From: Hofstenia miamia
Lineage: Eukaryota > Xenacoelomorpha > Acoela
Reading direction: 5' to 3'
Length of the DNA stretch: 64,000 bases
NCBI GenBank assembly: GCA_004352715.1
Contig: SCFE01000110.1
Span: forward strand, 660,222-724,221
Both the position numbers and the translations under genes were made by a program. Below the pieces are notes generated by a model. It was given only the letters and a program-made list of their open reading frames with translations. It had not been told where the DNA came from and did no database searches. How positions within the stretch are numbered: position 1 is the stretch's first letter; the number at the start of each line of letters is the position of its first letter. Below, one piece after another: positions 13,731 to 25,099 of the stretch.

Positions 13731-14650
13731 ATGTTAAGCACTAATGTGAAATTAATCTGCAACAAGTGTGCTAAAGAAATTGAAGATAAGGAAAATTTGA
13801 ATGTGCATGCTTTAGAAAATTGTTGCATCTATGGAGAAAATGTATTGGTTTTTTCATCTAGATCTTTAGAAGTACTACAACAATATACAAGACATTTCAT
13901 TACTGTCTCTTCCCAGTGCGTAGATGATGGAAAACGCGGTTTTCCACATTTACAAAGAATTTTCTCCAAGCCTATTTCCAAAATTGAAAATCTTGGGACA
14001 TGGGTAGGTCTATTGAGGAACATACTTTAATCCAATGTTGAAAACTTCTATTAAAGCTTATTGCTGGGGCAGAGGTTGTTGAAGAGATTAACAAGTTTTC
14101 CTTGAAATTTTCGAATTTTGGAAAAGATTTAAATTCTCTCCATACCCAGTGTTAATGCATTTAGAAGGTTTTGAGCCACTGGAGACAACAAAGAACTTTG
14201 ACTGTTTCTTGATATGTGCAAAAATATTCCAAACACATTGAGGCTTGCCGTGCGCAAGGTCAGAGGTCACGGACCGAAGGCTTTAATGGTTTTGGAGCGA
14301 TAAGCGTTTAAAATTGTTTATAGGATTATGAAAATTTTTAAAAAATGTTCAGGCTGTTTAAGGTTAAAAAAGATATCAGAAAAAGAAGTTTTAAAGCAAA
14401 TATCGAAATTAGAAATGATATTGTTGAAGATTCGGCAAGAGACATTTGCTGTGTTATGAAAAAAATTTGTAATGAAATAAATGAAAGGATGTGATGAAGA
14501 AAGTGATCATTGTCAACATATTCTGCATGTTGTGGAGGAATGCTATAGCGAACCTATGCGGCTACACAGGAAAGTCAAAAAACAATTCGCATTGTTCATC
14601 ACGTTGGGGACCTACAATTATTTAACAGACTATGGTTGATAATTTCTCTC
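13731..14650 (+). pseudogene. Unclassified decayed coding-like region
   Basis: Begins with an ATG-initiated frame of 99 codons (13731-14030) containing a CNKC pair, a ENCCIYGENVLVF segment and KRGFPHLQRIFSKPISKIEN. Past its stop, short open stretches continue in alternating frames (for example EEINKFSLKFSNFGKDLNS near 14080, KKDIRKRSFKANIEIRNDIV near 14370, QHILHVVEECYSEP near 14515), as expected of a decayed transposase or retroelement. No family recognised; the antisense strand also has short frames here. Confidence 0.3.
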
Positions 14651-14659
14651 AGAATTTAT

Positions 14660-16890
14660 TATACCAACTTACATGAATGATGTATCAAATGGAGATGAAG
14701 GTATTCATTGGCTGCTTACTATTCATTGGTCATGTCACAGAGCTCTGAATATTCAGGGTCAAGTGGTTTGAACGACCATTCTCAAAGTGTCTTATGTGTC
14801 AAAACGATCCTGAAGTTTATTCGATTTGAGAACAAGAAAATGAGAATCAAATAACACGTCAATGATAAATTATCATCAACCTTTTTATCTCTCGTTGCCA
14901 TCATTATATAGCAACAGTGCTGCGATGAGTTGCAACTTTAGTTTCAGGGTCATTGCCCTTTTTTATGCTTAAGTGATGAATAAACCCAAGAAATATTTTA
15001 GTGTAAAGATCTAGCTGTAATGTGATTCTGGGAATTCAAATGACTTTAATGACCAAATCTTCTTGGGAAAGGAATGAAATCTGGCTGACGTGGGCCAGGC
15101 TCAACAAGTCGTCCTTTATTTCATCTTTCTACTGCTTAGTGCAGACGAAGCCTCACCACGGACAATTATGTTACTTTGATCTATTTGGTCAATGCCCTTC
15201 TGAATGAGCAGACGAGTCTTCTTAAAACACTACAGGAAAAAGTGTAAAATGCCTATAGAAATTCTAATTTCAAAAGAATAGGACTCCTGAAGTTCACAGC
15301 ACGTGATTGTAATTCACCAAGATGTCACAATGTGTTCACATGTCTAATAGTAGGAAAGGCGCTAATTCTTCTGAGTTCCATGCATAATGACGCTGTTTCA
15401 AATCATGAAGGTAGGAAGCCAAAAATGATAATGCAAAACCAGTACATTCACACTTACAGCTGATCTCGGAAACAAACGATGAAAGCAGAGCTGTTTTTCA
15501 ATATGATCGACATTGGTGTGAAATTCTTATTTCATGTATAAAAAATAATCCAAACTTGACTGGTATTGTCTTCGTTTGCTTCATTTCGAGTTGCCAATAT
15601 ATTTTTGGCGTCAATCTCACCAAACATGTTTGCAGCTATCAATATCACAATCAACTGAGGCCATTGGAATGACTATTCCCACTAAATCTAAGGAAGAAAA
15701 GAACACTCTTTAAGAGAGCGGTGTTATCTCTGTCACTTGAGAATTGATGGGAAAATTTGATGCATTGAATGCCAAAGGTTTGTGTGCAATGAGCATTCAG
15801 AGCGCATATTGTGTGTGATTAATGTGTGTAAAATGTTATCAATTTATCGTATGTTTTTTTATGAACGTGATGCTGACTTCTATATCGTTTTCATAGTAAC
15901 AAACTCTTTCAGATTCATAGTGATTACATTCACTTAGAAAATGATTCTTTTGATCAACATTTCTTTACCATAGGCCAAAAGCCTCTATGTGTGCCATACA
16001 GGCGACAAAAGTATATTTAGACATAAGAAGGATACTTTAAGTTAGCATATCACTTAAGAAGTATGATCGTCGAATAATTGTTTCTAAATCTTTTACTATA
16101 ATTGAAGGAAAATTTAAGCAAGATTTAGGGTGGTATTGACAATTCAACCCTAAAAATTATTAATTTGAAATTATTCCATAGCAATATAAAAAATTATATT
16201 AATTGACTAAAGCCCTATAATTCATATTTTGCATTACATAATCAAGCATACTTTGTTTTTCTGTAATATTTTTCTGCATTAGAATTTATTCTTGTCTCTT
16301 TATTAAACACTTTTAAGTTTAATATCTTTGTATACAAAAGACAATGTTTTCTTTAAAAACCTGCCAATCTAACTATGGGAAGTATAATTAAGCTAGAATT
16401 AAAAATATATTTAGCCACAATTTGAATATTCACGAATATTTCAGTCTGATTACTAATTTGCAGATATCATTGCCATAATCAAAATATTAAAAGGAAAGAC
16501 TACAGACAGTAGATCAATTGTTTAATTAGTGCATATCAGTATCAGCCTCTAATTCAAATTGCAGAACATCGTATGAAGAATTTTATTGTAATTACCAAGT
16601 AATAAATTACTAAGAATCTGTAACTCAACATCTTAGAACAGATATGGGGACAGGTTAGGCTTCTTCAACTAGACTCAATAACTTTCAAACTTCTCAAGCA
16701 TAATTAATCCACACAATTGTTCAGTTTTTGAATTCTGATAAGTTTTCTTGATTGCTAACTTGTATTATACCTCTGTGTTATGAAAACATCTAGAGGTCAT
16801 AGTTGAAGCTGACTTACAAACTTAACATAATTAACTGCAAAACCAAAAATTCGACTTGCTTAGTCTTTGAAGCTCTGTTATATAGTTTTT
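14660..16890. other. No gene recognised
   Basis: One 61-codon frame at 15022-15207 lies in a locally GC-richer stretch but shows no known motif. The rest is AT-rich and featureless to me. Confidence 0.35.
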
Positions 16891-16903
16891 GCTTACTCTA
16901 GAC

Positions 16904-19256
16904 AAGGGGTTGTCAACAAATAAGGCAAAAGTACCCTTTTCAAATTTTTCGGTTTTTCAAAATCGAAAACTACCCAAAGTAAAAAATAAAGTAAAACCAT
17001 ATTTTTATTGAATTAAAATACAAAAACATTTTTAGCTGTCTCCATTTTGTCAACGAGTTCTTTTATATTTGATTGATGTTTGACAGCGCTAAACGACAAT
17101 CCGTTTCATATCCAATCTGTTGCGATATTTATTTTTTAGGAAAAGCAACGTAGAAAAAGCACTTTTGCATAGATATGTTGAAGAAAAAGGCATCACCACT
17201 TTCAGAGCGAGTTTAGATATAGCAGGAAAAGAAAAATAAGTTTTTTCCCAGAAGCCGACCAAAGAGGCTTTATTCTCAAAGTTATCTTTAATAAAAGATT
17301 CGTTTTTGAATGAAATGAATTCTTCCTGGAATTCATCAGGAAGATCTTCAACTGTGACATTTTTTAAAGGATTTGTGGTGAACTTCATTGCAACAGACAT
17401 TGTATCAATTTCTGGGAAAATTACGTTTAAATTCCTGAATAATATTTACAGCCAAATGTGACATGATTTCATTCTTAAAAGAGTTGTCGATTACTCAATT
17501 CTCGAAATATTTTTGCAAATTTGGTTGAAGTGACAGATTTCCGTTTTCCAGTTTATTTTTAATAAGTTCAATGAGCTCAATGAAAGCACTAATGTCAGAA
17601 TGAAGCATGATATTTGATTGCTTGCCTTGTAATTTTAAATTAAGTTGATTCAAAATTTCGAAAAAATCAACAAGGTACGACATTTTTTTCAAAAATACTT
17701 CTTCATTTAGAGTGGACAATAGCTCGGTTTTACCTTGCATTTCCAAAAACGTTTTAGTCACAGTAAAAATATTTAGGACCCGAGTGAACATATTACCACA
17801 TGATAACCAACGGACAAGAGTAAAATACAAACGTGAAGTGTTATCCGATTCTAGATTTAAACACATTTTTTTGAAAATCTTTTTTGAGAAGCATAATTTT
17901 TTATGTAACTTACAACCTTTATTACACCAGATAAAATTTGAGACAAATTTTGAGACACTGTTTTTGTTGAAAGTGCCTCTCGGTGTATAAAACAGAGAGT
18001 GCCGAAAACAGCATTGTTTTTATTCTTAACAAGAGAAACAAAACCAGACCGTGATCCTATCATAGCAGGTGCACCGTCAGTACAAATCGCGATCAATTTG
18101 TCAGATGAAAGTCCGTTATTTTCGAAAAAAGAATCAAAATTTTCATTACATCTTGAGCCTTTGTAGTTAGTGTGAGAGGTATACAAATTAAATACTCCTC
18201 AGCCTTTTCTTTCATTTCTACATCCAGATAACGCACAAAATTCATCAGTTGTGAAATTTTCACCACATCATTGAAGCTCATTTAACTCAAGAGCGAAAAA
18301 TGGAGAAGCCTTAACTTTGTCGATTAATTGGTCACTCACATCTTGAGACATGTCAGCGATCAGACGTTTAACAGTGTCATTCGACAGAGGCACTTTTTGA
18401 TTACTTCGGAAAAATGTTTATCACCAAAAGTTGAACCTGCTTTCAAAAGCATTGGTTTAACTAACTCCTCAGCTAGCGTATGTGGCTTTTTTTAATTGTG
18501 CAACCATTAATGAAACGTCGCAGGAAAACTCAATAAGTTTCCTTTCTGCACTTCCAAAACTTCTGGGCTGATCAATTTTACTTTTTTTGAGCTTGATTCC
18601 TTAGCAATGAAGAAATCTAATGGTTTTTCAGCATATTCAGGATATTACTTATTCAAATGGGCTGCCATAATATTAGGTTTCATTGATTCATTGGCATAAA
18701 CTTTCAAGCATAACAAGCCTTGTGGCTGAATGACATTTTTATTTGCGATTGAACCAAATCCAAATGTCAAATATTCACTTTTGTACTTACGTTTCGACGT
18801 CACTGAAAAATAATCCACAATTAATAATCACATAACAACAATAATAATTGTTGCAGCGCAACAATTTTTAACAGTCGATAAAAGATAAATTGAAAATGTT
18901 AAAAAAAGTTTTATAAAGTTGATTTAGGTTGCATTGATGATGCAACAATAATGATTAATGTTAAATAACTATGGAGACTACATCTATAAAAACAGGTGTA
19001 TGCGGAACTGTCGATTGTAATTACTCGATAGTAATTATATAATATGTATGTGGTAAAATGTAGTGAATAACTACCAGCTACAGTCTGTGAAATATAGGAA
19101 AATATACCAATTAAAAATAAAGATGATAAAATAGGAATAATAACCAAAATTTAATATTGTTCACAAAAAAATCATTAAAAAATATTTTTTCAAATTACCC
19201 AAAGAAACCCCAAAATTACCCATCTTGGGTAATTACCCACTTGTTGAGAACCACTG
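16904..19256 (-). mobile_element. hAT transposon, ZBED/FAM200-like, near full length, inactive
   Basis: Ends: left CAAGGGGTTGTCAACAA (counting C at 16903), right, reversed, CAGTGGTTCTCAACAA, a typical hAT terminal inverted repeat. Flanking ctctagac (16896-16903) and ctctaaac (19257-19264) look like an 8-bp target duplication with one mismatch. The body carries a minus-strand transposase of the BED-finger, ZBED5/FAM200 type in order from 18795 to 17040. The length (about 2.35 kb) fits an autonomous element. Frameshifts and stops show it is dead. Confidence 0.85.
17040..18795 (-). pseudogene. hAT transposase pseudogene (ZBED5/FAM200-like)
   Basis: Order on the minus strand. 18795-18600: FGFGSIANK, a degraded BED zinc finger (LLCLKVYANESMKPNIMAAH) and YPEYAEKPLDFF with a stop at the KH position. 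About 18330-18270: DQLIDKVKASPFFALELNEL. 18186-17870: LIAICTDGAPAMIGSRSGFV, which holds a catalytic-region Asp, and CFIHREALSTKTV. 17866-17495: LVRWLSCGNMFTRV. 17290-17100: FPAISKLALKVVMPF and STYLCKSAFSTL ... KNKYRNRLDM, the C-terminal hAT dimerisation block. At least four frameshifts and several stops separate these parts. In living elements the protein excises and reinserts the transposon; here it cannot be made. Confidence 0.85.
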
Positions 19257-19264
19257 CTCTAAAC

Positions 19265-19980
19265 TAACTTTCAATTTATTACACTAATGAAAAATCATCC
19301 GATGATAATACTTAGCACAGTTAATGCAATCAGTACAGTTAGTGACTTGGCTTAAGTGCTAATATGTATATTGAATATTCATTAGACATGTCAAATAGAT
19401 GCAGTTTTTCAAATAGCAAAAAAATTTACAAATTCCATAGTTTTTTCAAATATCTTTAAAAGATGAAAATTATAATGTATAAGAAAGTTGACTTGTTAAA
19501 ACTATTCCAATTTGTGTTGTTCTTTGCAAAGGTATCTACGTTACTCCGCATGTGTTTTCTTAACTCAGTATTCTAATCTCAAGAATCCATGTATTTTAAA
19601 ATCCATGTGTAAATATCACGTCTTAGGTGTGGGTACAAGTTAGGGTAATCGCAAGTAACTTCGGCAAACGCATTTGCACTTTGCTAATCAAAATTGATAC
19701 ATCAGCAAGTCAATATGAACAGAATTTCATGGTCAGACGTCTTTGTATTGTTTCAAAATGCTACATGGTGTCGAGTTGTAGCTAAGACTCAAGGAAAACA
19801 ATCTATGATGCAATATCCACGCCCATAATTTATTGCTGGTGTAAGACCTTGTTATAAAGTCTCGCTATATCCGTAATCAAAGACTATTAGAAAAAGAAAC
19901 AATCAGAACGAAAGATGTCCGGAGTCATAAAAATTTTCAAAAACGAAAATTTGGAGGAGTCAATTCTGCTCCGGAAGAGC
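19265..19980. other. No recognised feature
   Basis: AT-rich; nothing supported. Confidence 0.35.
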
Positions 19981-20019
19981 AATTATATCGAGATAATGCG
20001 GCTACTAAAGCGGAGCACG

Positions 20020-20240
20020 TCTGAAGGCCATTAATGCGACTAGCCGCATCATTCGCATTTTACCGAATTATCCGCCTCGGGTGAACGGCCCTATTTTTCT
20101 TCTGTATTTTACCCGTTCTATTTGTTATTTATCCAAACTCGCGATAATTGCGTCCGTACACGCTCTATCCGCAGGTACGCTTGAGTAAAAACGTGTACCT
20201 GCGGGTACTACCCGTACCCGTACAGCACTACTGTTCAGTG
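20020..20240. repeat. GC-rich patch with TACCCG/GCGG motifs, probable transposon tip
   Basis: Locally GC-rich. Motifs gcggcta, agccgca and ttatccgc occur on the left, and tgcgggtactacccgtac with cgtacagcactactg on the right. Reading in reverse the edge is CAGTAGTGCTGTACGGG, resembling a hAT end. The partner end is not certain. Confidence 0.35.
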
Positions 20241-20429
20241 GCCAGTGAAAAGCAAAACGAAAATCAAATAAGAAAACCCAAAAAGCGGATAGAGCTATTC
20301 GGTCCAAGAAACTAGAAAACGTTTTTTCATCAGAGAAGCTTTTTCAATAGAAAACAAGAAAGCAAAAAATTAAAACCCCATGGCCTTTTGAAACAAAAGC
20401 AAGAGTCTTGAACATGTCTCAAAACTAGG

Positions 20430-20860
20430 AAAAACATCATTGTTTATGGGAAAAGTCGTTAAGATTAATGCCAAATTCTACCAGGACACATTTTTACAGT
20501 GTTTCGATAATTTTATTAACACTAAAATGCAAAAAACCTGAAATGTTTGAGTTACAGCAAGTTTGGTCCTGTCCATAGAGCCTAATCAACTATGCAGTGG
20601 CTGAAAAGTAATAATTTCATAGTTAATTACCGGTTTCTGAAGTTCATTATTTTGCTTCACCAGATTTAAATCTGCTTCACTATTTTATATGGGGTTCATA
20701 GTCCAACGACTAAGCAGACAAAATTTGAAAACATTAGATTTGCTGGATTAGCTCGTTAAAGAATGGGAAAGTTTAACGCAAAACGTTATCTACCAAGCAG
20801 TCAATCAGCTAACTAATCGTATTCTATGTCAAAGCAAGCTAATGGGATGAAGAGTGGTAG
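20430..20860 (+). pseudogene. Tc1/mariner (maT/DD37D-like) transposase relic
   Basis: Ordered fragments in different frames match the second half of a maT-type transposase: VVKINAKFYQDTFLQC near 20456-20503, then GPVHRA-STMQWLKSNNFI near 20570-20620 (the D-x-APxHRA-xTQxWL region), FASPDLNLLHYFIWGS near 20650-20700 (SPDLNPLDY-IW, last catalytic Asp) and LVKEWESLTQNVIYQAVNQL near 20755-20815. Stops and shifts make it non-functional. No terminal repeats found. Confidence 0.7.
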
Positions 20861-20869
20861 ATTTGAAAT

Positions 20870-21830
20870 ATGGCTTTTTGTTTGTTTGCAAATTTACTTT
20901 CAACAATCAAATTCTTGTTAACCAAATAAAATGGCAGATTAGGTTATTCAATTCTCAATACTCCTGCCATATTCGTATAAACAGTTGACATTCAATGAAT
21001 ATGGAATGAATCTTCATACATGTTATAAAGGCTAGTAAGCAGTGGTCATTGACATCATATATTAAAGCAATATCAGGAATACTTCTTTCATTCACTTTTT
21101 TCCAATCGGGTAGCTAGTTTGCATATAAAAACAGATATACTGAATTATACTTTTACTGGTTATCAATATTGAACCAATACATTCCTATGAGTGAAAACAA
21201 GATAATCCATAGAGCAATAACAAAATTTATAATTCGATGCACATATAATCTATTTGAAGGGTGGATTCTGGTGCACTACAATCATTTTTAAAAACATAGC
21301 ACCATTAAATGTGTTTTGCAGAATTTACAAAGAGAAATTTTTTACATTAAGTTTGAAGGGCTCTAACGTACAATGGCTCAGCGGATCAGTTTCATGGAAG
21401 ACATAGTTGAAATGATTTCCATACAACATTTATCTGTTGACTTTTGCAATTTAGTTTTAGTTATTCATAAGCCAAAATTCATTTGGGGGACAATTGTTAT
21501 TTCCCATGTTTGCTTGCTAGACTGAACTGAAATCGATTTTCAGAAGTGGTGTCATAATTGTCATCTTCTTTTGGTCATTATCTAGATATTCTTTGAATGC
21601 AATGTGTATAAGTATATGGAAAATGCTAGTGATACTTCGGTTTGCAACTTAATTGCATTCAGGGACGAAAGTGATTTGGCTTATTGTAGCTCACAAACGT
21701 TTTGGTATGGTGGGTTGGGTTCCTCAGTCAGGGATGAGTCAATTATGCAGAATTACGTGGTGTTGTCTTGAAATAGACTCTTAGAATACGAGCACTTTAA
21801 TAAAAGGAGACGAAAAATCCATATACTCCT
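20870..21830. other. No gene recognised
   Basis: AT-rich with no supported coding or repeat signal apart from ordinary low complexity. Confidence 0.35.
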
Positions 21831-21874
21831 TTTTGAAACTGATTCACGTTGTGATTTTCATCGTCGAATATCAC

Positions 21875-21879
<5 letters not shown>

Positions 21880-21912
<33 letters not shown>
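21880..21912. repeat. (TA)n microsatellite
   Basis: About 16 TA units directly abutting a mariner-like end. Confidence 0.95.
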
Positions 21913-21915
<3 letters not shown>

Positions 21916-21969
21916 GTTAGAAAGAAAGTTCGTGCGGTTTTCATTAATTAATTTAATTAATTTAAATAA
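21913..21969 (+). mobile_element. Mariner 5' terminal repeat, rest lost in gap
   Basis: Right after the TA array the sequence is TTGGGTTAGAAAGAAAGTTC followed by GTGCGGTTTT, matching the form of mariner terminal inverted repeats, which insert at TA. The element body enters the gap at 21970 and the far end is not visible after it. Confidence 0.6.
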
Positions 21970-22053
21970 NNNNNNNNNNNNNNNNNNNNNNNNNNNNNNN
22001 NNNNNNNNNNNNNNNNNNNNNNNNNNNNNNNNNNNNNNNNNNNNNNNNNNNNN
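21970..22053. other. Assembly gap (84 N)
   Basis: N run between the mariner-like end and ctgttttgcttatata. A full mariner is about 1.3 kb, so either the gap size is wrong or the element is internally deleted. Confidence 0.95.
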
Positions 22054-22061
22054 CTGTTTTG

Positions 22062-22063
<2 letters not shown>

Positions 22064-22094
<31 letters not shown>
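22064..22094. repeat. (TA)n microsatellite
   Basis: About 15 TA units. Confidence 0.95.
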
Positions 22095-22096
<2 letters not shown>

Positions 22097-23135
22097 TTCT
22101 CACAGTGATAGCTTGAGCACTTAGAGGGGTGGAAACTAGCTATAGTTTTTTAATTTGTTATTGATGAGAATATCACAATGCATTTATCAGCTAGGACAGT
22201 TTTAATACTTATTCAACGCAGAAAATGATGTTCAATGGTTTTTGAATTTCAAAAAATGGTGTAATCGCTTTGAAATTGTTCACTTAACCATAAGCCTTGT
22301 GAACAAATATTTATCTCTATATTTAGTGATCTTAATGAATAATCTATGAATAGATAATAAGCTTCGTAAAATATTATTTGATAAGTGATAATCAATATAA
22401 AAATATTGAAGCACAAGCATGAGATGACATCAATTTAAAGTAATTATTTAAATTTAAATTTAAAATTGACACTTACAACTTAACTTATGCAAAAATGGAG
22501 ATGACCATATTTACTTTGTTTGTTTTAATAAAATTCTCCCAAACTTTCAAACATAATGCCCTTTTGGGGAAATAATTTATTGACTTGAACGAATACTAAA
22601 AATTTGTCTTTGTACAATTAAAAAAGCTCTTTGTTTAAAATGTGCTATAAGTTAGCAAAATTCTCAAATGACAATCAAAATGGCGGACTTATTGTGTAAA
22701 CAAAACATTATTTATAGTGTCCGCCAAAAAACGTTCGGTATTTTACCATCATCTTTCTGAATAAGACATATCTATACAAAATTTCAGTACAATCAAGATG
22801 AAGAGATAATGCAACAATTTCTTTTTGAAAAGTCATTATTATATGAGTTATTAACATATTGTTTATCAATTGATATTCATTCACTTCAAACTCTTAGTGT
22901 GGGCAGTGCATAAGAATAGCAACATATGCGATGATATTCACCAAGGTTATAACTGATCGTAAAGTGCACTTGCTCAGATGGAAATAATATCGAAGTAGGT
23001 AGCGAGTTCAGCCTTGATCACAAAACGTCACACGCAGATGTCCAATATTTCCGAAAGCAACACATATTCCTGAGCAAAGTGTTCATTCTCAAAAAGAGCA
23101 CTATCCCTAAATGGGAACCTCACAATCTGTCCCAT

Positions 23136-23205
23136 CATATGAGTTTTAAAAAGAATAAAATTTAAGCTGTTCTTTCATATGAGTTTTAAAAAGAATAAAA
23201 TTTAG
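23136..23205 (+). repeat. 40-bp tandem duplication, ~1.75 copies
   Basis: The unit beginning catatgagttttaaaaagaa is repeated at 23136 and 23176 with no mismatch through the first 30 bases, indicating a recent local duplication. Confidence 0.85.
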
Positions 23206-23899
23206 GAAGCTCTTATTTGTCACTGTTAAAAAATGAACTTACTAAAGAGATATCTCTCCACTACATACAGTGTTTGGATTAGTTTGGGTGGCGACATGTC
23301 GCAGGCGCTAAAGGTTTTTGGAAACTGAATCAAAGATATTTCAATCTAGTGCAACACATATCATTAACTGTCATGGGGAACACCTGTAACTTATACATCT
23401 AATCTTTTTGGGTTCTCTTATGTCCATTATAAATACGCTTGTTGTGATTTGACAAAAACTTATTATTATCACCAATAAAAAACGTGAAAGACATATCCAG
23501 AGTTTCTTGCAGAACTTAGTTTAATAAAATAAACTTTGCCTATTTTTAGTTGAAGATTGTCTGCAATATATTTGTAGAGCAATTGCAAGCAAATATACTA
23601 AGTCTGCTCATTTTCAAAGTATGCAAGATGTAGATTTTGATAATTGGGAAAAAAATTTATGAAGTTATGAAGTTATGAAATGCAAAAGTATATAGCCAAA
23701 AGTGAAATGAACTTCCATTATCAGTTATTTGGATTTCCCTTTTGAAAACGTTTTTGACTGACTAAATATTTAATTTACTAATGAATTATGCAGGATTAAG
23801 AAAGTCTACGCCACTGATGTAAATATCAATCGTCTGTTTTAGCAGGAAATCGATTGATAACGTCCTGAATTAAAGTGAAATATTTTCAATTTTGAGGAA

Positions 23900-23900
<1 letters not shown>

Positions 23901-23926
<26 letters not shown>
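23901..23926. repeat. (TA)n microsatellite
   Basis: About 13 TA units. Confidence 0.95.
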
Positions 23927-23932
<6 letters not shown>

Positions 23933-24436
23933 TGATAAATACTTAGAAACTCATGATAGTACAAAATGAAAGGAAATCAAATCAAACATCCGATGACTTC
24001 TGCATGATAGAGTTGAACAATTGGTTTATTATTAGATCCATGAACAATTTTAATGAATTTGTAAATTTAATCTGAGCTTGAATTAATAATACTAGGATCA
24101 CATTATGATATTTTTTCAATTGGATGATTTTCAAATATGTTGACTGTCACGTATGATGACTATTAATTGTTGCGATTGTAGGGACAACATAATGCAAATT
24201 ATTCAACAATAATGAGAAGCAATATAAAACACAATCAGTAGCTAATTGTAAATCCAATGCACAATAGAAAATGTACTGTCTAAGGAAAAAAAGTGTACAT
24301 GAAAAATGCCATGAAATTTAGAGAACTATCATCATTTTCACATAATATTGAAACCCAATGCATAAGTAACATACTATAGAGCCCAATATCTCAATCAGTG
24401 ATGTGCTGGAAACGTTTGTATAGATGCGATCTAGAG

Positions 24437-24737
24437 CAGAGATGGAAATGAGGCGGGTCGGTCCATGAGGCATGTCGGGGCGGGTATGGGCAAAGATTTT
24501 CATAAAGTGGGTGCCCATGGGGCAAAAGTAGAATAAAACACTTTTGAGTTGAGAAAAACAACCAATTTTAGAGATTGTAAAAGTAATTTTCTTACATCAC
24601 AGTTCCCTACTTCATAAAATTTGTTTTGTAATTCATTAAACTATATGGAATATTTACCAATATATAGAATGTAAAGCAAACAAAATTATGTATTCCTTAG
24701 AAAATCTAAACCCACCTCATCTACTTCCATGAATCTG
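24437..24737. mobile_element. hAT-like MITE (~301 bp)
   Basis: Left end CAGAGATGGAAATGAGGCGG and right end, reversed, CAGATTCATGGAAGTAGATG with AGGTGGGT following, give imperfect terminal inverted repeats. GGCGGGT/GGGTAT motifs recur just inside the left end. No convincing 8-bp target duplication. Confidence 0.5.
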
Positions 24738-24857
24738 CTATTAGTTGTTAACCCAAAGCTTTCCACAATAGGCAAAAAGCTTAGTTTTTCATTTAATATT
24801 TTTTACAAGTGTTTTAATTAAAATTTTGAATTATTCAGCGTTTTACTATTAAAAACT

Positions 24858-25074
24858 AGAAAATCACTTCGAGAGCGCGGATCTACACCACGCAGCTTGT
24901 GTCCCCCGGATCAGCACCAAAATTTTATGGGTTCCTCCTTGGGCAAGCACGCAGCTCTGGCTAAAATTTAATAACAATCCATTTATTACTTTTTCCGTAA
25001 AGTTGCTAACAGAATAACAGACAAACAAACAAACCAACGCTACCAAAAACATAACCTCCTTGGCGAAGGTAATT
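24858..25074 (-). repeat. Dispersed repeat, copy 1
   Basis: About 200 bp, from cacttcgagagcgcgg to ccttggcgaaggtaatt, nearly identical to 29100-29294. On the minus strand it begins near GGTTATGTTTTTGGTAGCGT and contains TTTGTTTGTTTGTCTG, which I recall as a dispersed repeat type found in many invertebrate genomes. A 62-codon frame on the minus strand is a by-product. Class unknown; it abuts a (TA)n array. Confidence 0.7.
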
Positions 25075-25099
25075 ATATATATATATATATATATATATA
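25074..25099. repeat. (TA)n microsatellite
   Basis: About 13 TA units. Confidence 0.95.

Larger units (their letters stand above)
22100..24430. other. No gene recognised; small tandem duplication and (TA)n
   Basis: Contains only a 40-bp tandem duplication (23136) and a (TA)n array (23901-23926). No coding frame supported. Confidence 0.4.
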
